This document shows, piece after piece, positions 62,284 through 64,000 of a stretch of DNA of 64,000 nucleotides (its first letter is position 1; each line of letters starts with the position of its first letter). Origin of the DNA: Proteobacteria bacterium ST_bin12 (GTDB lineage: Bacteria; Pseudomonadota; Gammaproteobacteria; Burkholderiales; Methylophilaceae). Location: contig MSXP01000001.1 in NCBI GenBank assembly GCA_002083635.1, forward strand, positions 248,001-312,000, read 5' to 3'. Below the pieces are notes generated by a model. It was not told the DNA's origin. It did not search any database and was given only the letters and a program-made list of their open reading frames with translations. The translations under genes were made by a program, and so were the position numbers.

Positions 62284-62312
62284 AAAAAAGCCATGCATCG
62301 CATGGCTTTTTT
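62284..62312. terminator. Bidirectional terminator after the isochorismatase gene
   Basis: AAAAAAGCCATGC with loop ATC and GCATGGCTTTTTT, placed between convergent genes. Confidence 0.92.
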
Positions 62313-62352
62313 ATACTTAAAAATGTGTTAAGTCGCTTACAAATTCTAATTG

Positions 62353-63123
62353 CTATAAATCTTGCTCCCAAGCATTGCCATACACTTTACCGCTGCGCGA
62401 TAAGATAAACATTTGGTACATGCTGGTAACCCACATAAACGTAGATGCAACGCTGTAGCCGATGCCGCCAATAATCGTAAACCAAGCAAAACCTGGCGTT
62501 AGTTTGGTTAGCCACCATGACAAAATATCAATAATTAAAAATGCAAAAGGGAAAGCAATGGCGATAATTTTTAATTTTTTTGGGACATTTACGGCAAAAC
62601 TAAAAATAAAGCCGATAAAGAAAAAGATAAAGCTAATGCCAAATAGATGGATATGCGAAACACGCGTTAAGCCTTGAATGGTCGCCCCCTCGCCAGTTGC
62701 CGCGACTTTTTGCACTTCTTCAAAGTTTTTGAAATTCGGAATATTGGGAATAGCACTATGACAAACTACACAGTGCTGCGCAAATACGCCTTTAAAATGC
62801 GCATCCCAATCGTCTTTTGGTGCGCCTTTTCTCACCCATTGAATAATATCTGCGCGTACTTGATCGGGCGCATTGGCTTTCATCGAGCCGTTTAATTTGC
62901 TTTCTAATAAACTATGCGTGCGGTCGCCATAATAGCTGTACACAATATCGTTTTTGGATAAACCAACTTTACCGTCCGCCATGCCGTGGGTGAGCATAAT
63001 CTGCAAGCCAGCCATTAGTAAGCCCACACCAACCACCAATAAATAGCCTGCAAACAATGCTTTAATTGGGGCAGGCATATTCGGCAAGTTAAGCCATGCT
63101 AAATTTTCAGGAATCGGTTTCAT
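62353..63123 (-). CDS. Membrane-bound monoheme cytochrome c
   Basis: 256 residues. One membrane segment (about 20-44), a soluble segment (50-150) with a single heme motif CVVCH (118-122), then four membrane segments (about 155-180, 186-208, 214-236, 238-252). GLTRVSHIHLFGISFIFFFIGF contains several histidines in the membrane that might bind another cofactor. No recognised oxidase subunit or dehydrogenase is adjacent. The family is not certain; I would call it an electron-transfer protein of unknown partner. Confidence 0.75.
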   Translation of the reverse strand: MKPIPENLAWLNLPNMPAPIKALFAGYLLVVGVGLLMAGLQIMLTHGMADGKVGLSKNDIVYSYYGDRTHSLLESKLNGSMKANAPDQVRADIIQWVRKGAPKDDWDAHFKGVFAQHCVVCHSAIPNIPNFKNFEEVQKVAATGEGATIQGLTRVSHIHLFGISFIFFFIGFIFSFAVNVPKKLKIIAIAFPFAFLIIDILSWWLTKLTPGFAWFTIIGGIGYSVASTFMWVTSMYQMFILSRSGKVYGNAWEQDL

Positions 63124-63275
63124 TGCAAATCATTCGAATAATGAGATTAAAAATATTATAGGGTAGATGTGGAATGTACACAAGCGCGGCGAGTTAAATT
63201 GCTAGTAAAAGCATAGGCTGGGATTGAAATTTGAGCTGATATAATAGGCGTTATTTAAGTAATTCGGAATTTTTT

Positions 63276-64000
63276 ATGCGTTTAGTTGTTCAAGGTCGCG
63301 CTATTACTGTTGCGCATCTCACCCATATTCACCGTTTAGTCGGTGGCAATACACAGTTTATGCAAGTGAGTGAATTTAGTTATTACTTACCCACACAAAC
63401 GCCTGATGTGGAAGCGGTTAAAACGTTTTGCGCAGAACAGAAAATTGATTGCGCGTTAGTGCCTGATAATCAGCGTTTAAGCCATTTTGGGCTATGTGTG
63501 ATGGATATGGATTCGACTTTAATCAGCATAGAATGTATTGATGAAATTGCTGACTTAATGGGTTTAAAAGCACAAATTTCGGCGATTACCGAAAGTGCCA
63601 TGCGTGGTGAATTAGATTTTTCTGCCAGCTTAAAACAGCGTGTTGCCTTACTAAAAGGCTTGCCAGAAGCGGCATTGCAGAGGGTGATTGATGAGCGCTT
63701 GAAATTAAACCCGGGTGCACACGAATGGATAGCGGCGTGCAAAGCGAACAATATTAAAACCATGGTTGTCTCTGGTGGCTTTACATTTTTTGCTAATCAT
63801 GTACAACAATTACTGGGTTTAGATTATGCCGTATCAAACACGTTAGAAATACTTAACGGTAAATTAACAGGCAAAATTTTGGGCGACATTGTAGATGCCG
63901 AGCGCAAAGCGCAAGAGTTAACAAAGTTACGTGACACATTAGGCTTAAAAACCGACCAAACTATTGCGATTGGCGATGGCGCCAATGATTTAAAAATGAT
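63276..64000 (+). CDS. serB: Phosphoserine phosphatase, 3' end outside the window
   Basis: 241 residues visible. Haloacid-dehalogenase phosphatase that makes serine. The nucleophile motif is DMDSTLISIE (D77, D79), the Ser motif is MVVSGGFTFF, and the Mg motif GDGANDLKM lies at the cut end. The N-terminal part (1-70) resembles the ACT-like region of SerB. About 30-40 further residues would complete the protein. Confidence 0.93.
   Translation, partial: MRLVVQGRAITVAHLTHIHRLVGGNTQFMQVSEFSYYLPTQTPDVEAVKTFCAEQKIDCALVPDNQRLSHFGLCVMDMDSTLISIECIDEIADLMGLKAQISAITESAMRGELDFSASLKQRVALLKGLPEAALQRVIDERLKLNPGAHEWIAACKANNIKTMVVSGGFTFFANHVQQLLGLDYAVSNTLEILNGKLTGKILGDIVDAERKAQELTKLRDTLGLKTDQTIAIGDGANDLKM

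Noticed and set aside
1..64000. CRISPR arrays, tRNA or rRNA genes, prophage or transposases
   Set aside because: No regular spaced repeats, no cloverleaf-like segments and no phage or transposase proteins were recognised on either strand.

Overview
The window looks like a stretch of chromosome from a moderately AT-rich betaproteobacterium, most likely a methylotroph of the Methylophilaceae (Methylotenera type). The clues are an MxaD-like periplasmic protein, the order yqgE-ruvX-pyrR-pyrB-pyrC' with a catalytically dead PyrC', a RibB with a degenerate GTP cyclohydrolase half, GGEV/GES-type acetolactate synthase motifs and dispersed inverted repeats of the kind common in this group. The family assignment is inference. 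Coding density is high, and I see no tRNA, rRNA, prophage, transposase or CRISPR array.

Layout. 1-3.5 kb: a cAMP-type signalling trio (CHASE2 cyclase, class II cyclic-nucleotide phosphodiesterase, cNMP-binding/rhodanese fusion). 3.5-6.7 kb: an O-antigen-ligase/pilin glycosyltransferase-like membrane protein and two short four-cysteine type IV pilins, each with its own textbook sigma-54 promoter. 7-9 kb: an MxaD-like protein (probably frameshifted at its end) and a YVTN beta-propeller lipoprotein. 8.9-18.9 kb: rppH, psd, ilvB-ilvH-ilvC, a lone GspE/PilB-type ATPase, nadC and a glutathione transferase. 17.7-25.7 kb: nrdA-nrdB behind a cobalamin riboswitch with its own promoter, then metE and divergent metR with a MetR box between them, i.e. 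two B12-independent isozymes side by side.

25.8-37 kb: mnmA-nudJ, a MarC protein, maf-rng, a dynamin-like GTPase, yggT-proC-yggS and divergent pilT-pilU. 37-44.4 kb: an OmpA-like and a helix-hairpin-helix membrane protein, the pyrimidine operon (yqgE-ruvX-pyrR-pyrB-pyrC') and riboflavin genes ribE-ribB. 44.5-46.3 kb: a large PilZ-like protein with a split PilZ signature behind a third sigma-54 promoter. 46.3-56 kb: envelope genes lolC-lolD, comEC, exbB-exbD, msbA-lpxK-trm112-kdsB. 56-61.5 kb: the leftward run sucC-sucD-ankyrin protein-nadE-glnB. 61.6-64 kb: an isochorismatase-like hydrolase, a membrane cytochrome c and serB, cut by the window end.

Themes. Type IV pili recur (two pilins, possible pilin glycosylation, PilT/PilU, a GspE/PilB ATPase, ComEC for DNA uptake, a PilZ protein), and three sigma-54 promoters connect pilins and the PilZ-like gene to one likely regulon. 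The most specific new observations are the twin sigma-54 short pilins, the sigma-54-driven split-PilZ protein, the B12-controlled class Ia ribonucleotide reductase, the cNMP/rhodanese fusion in a cyclase-phosphodiesterase cluster, and the out-of-frame aromatic tail behind the mxaD-like gene.
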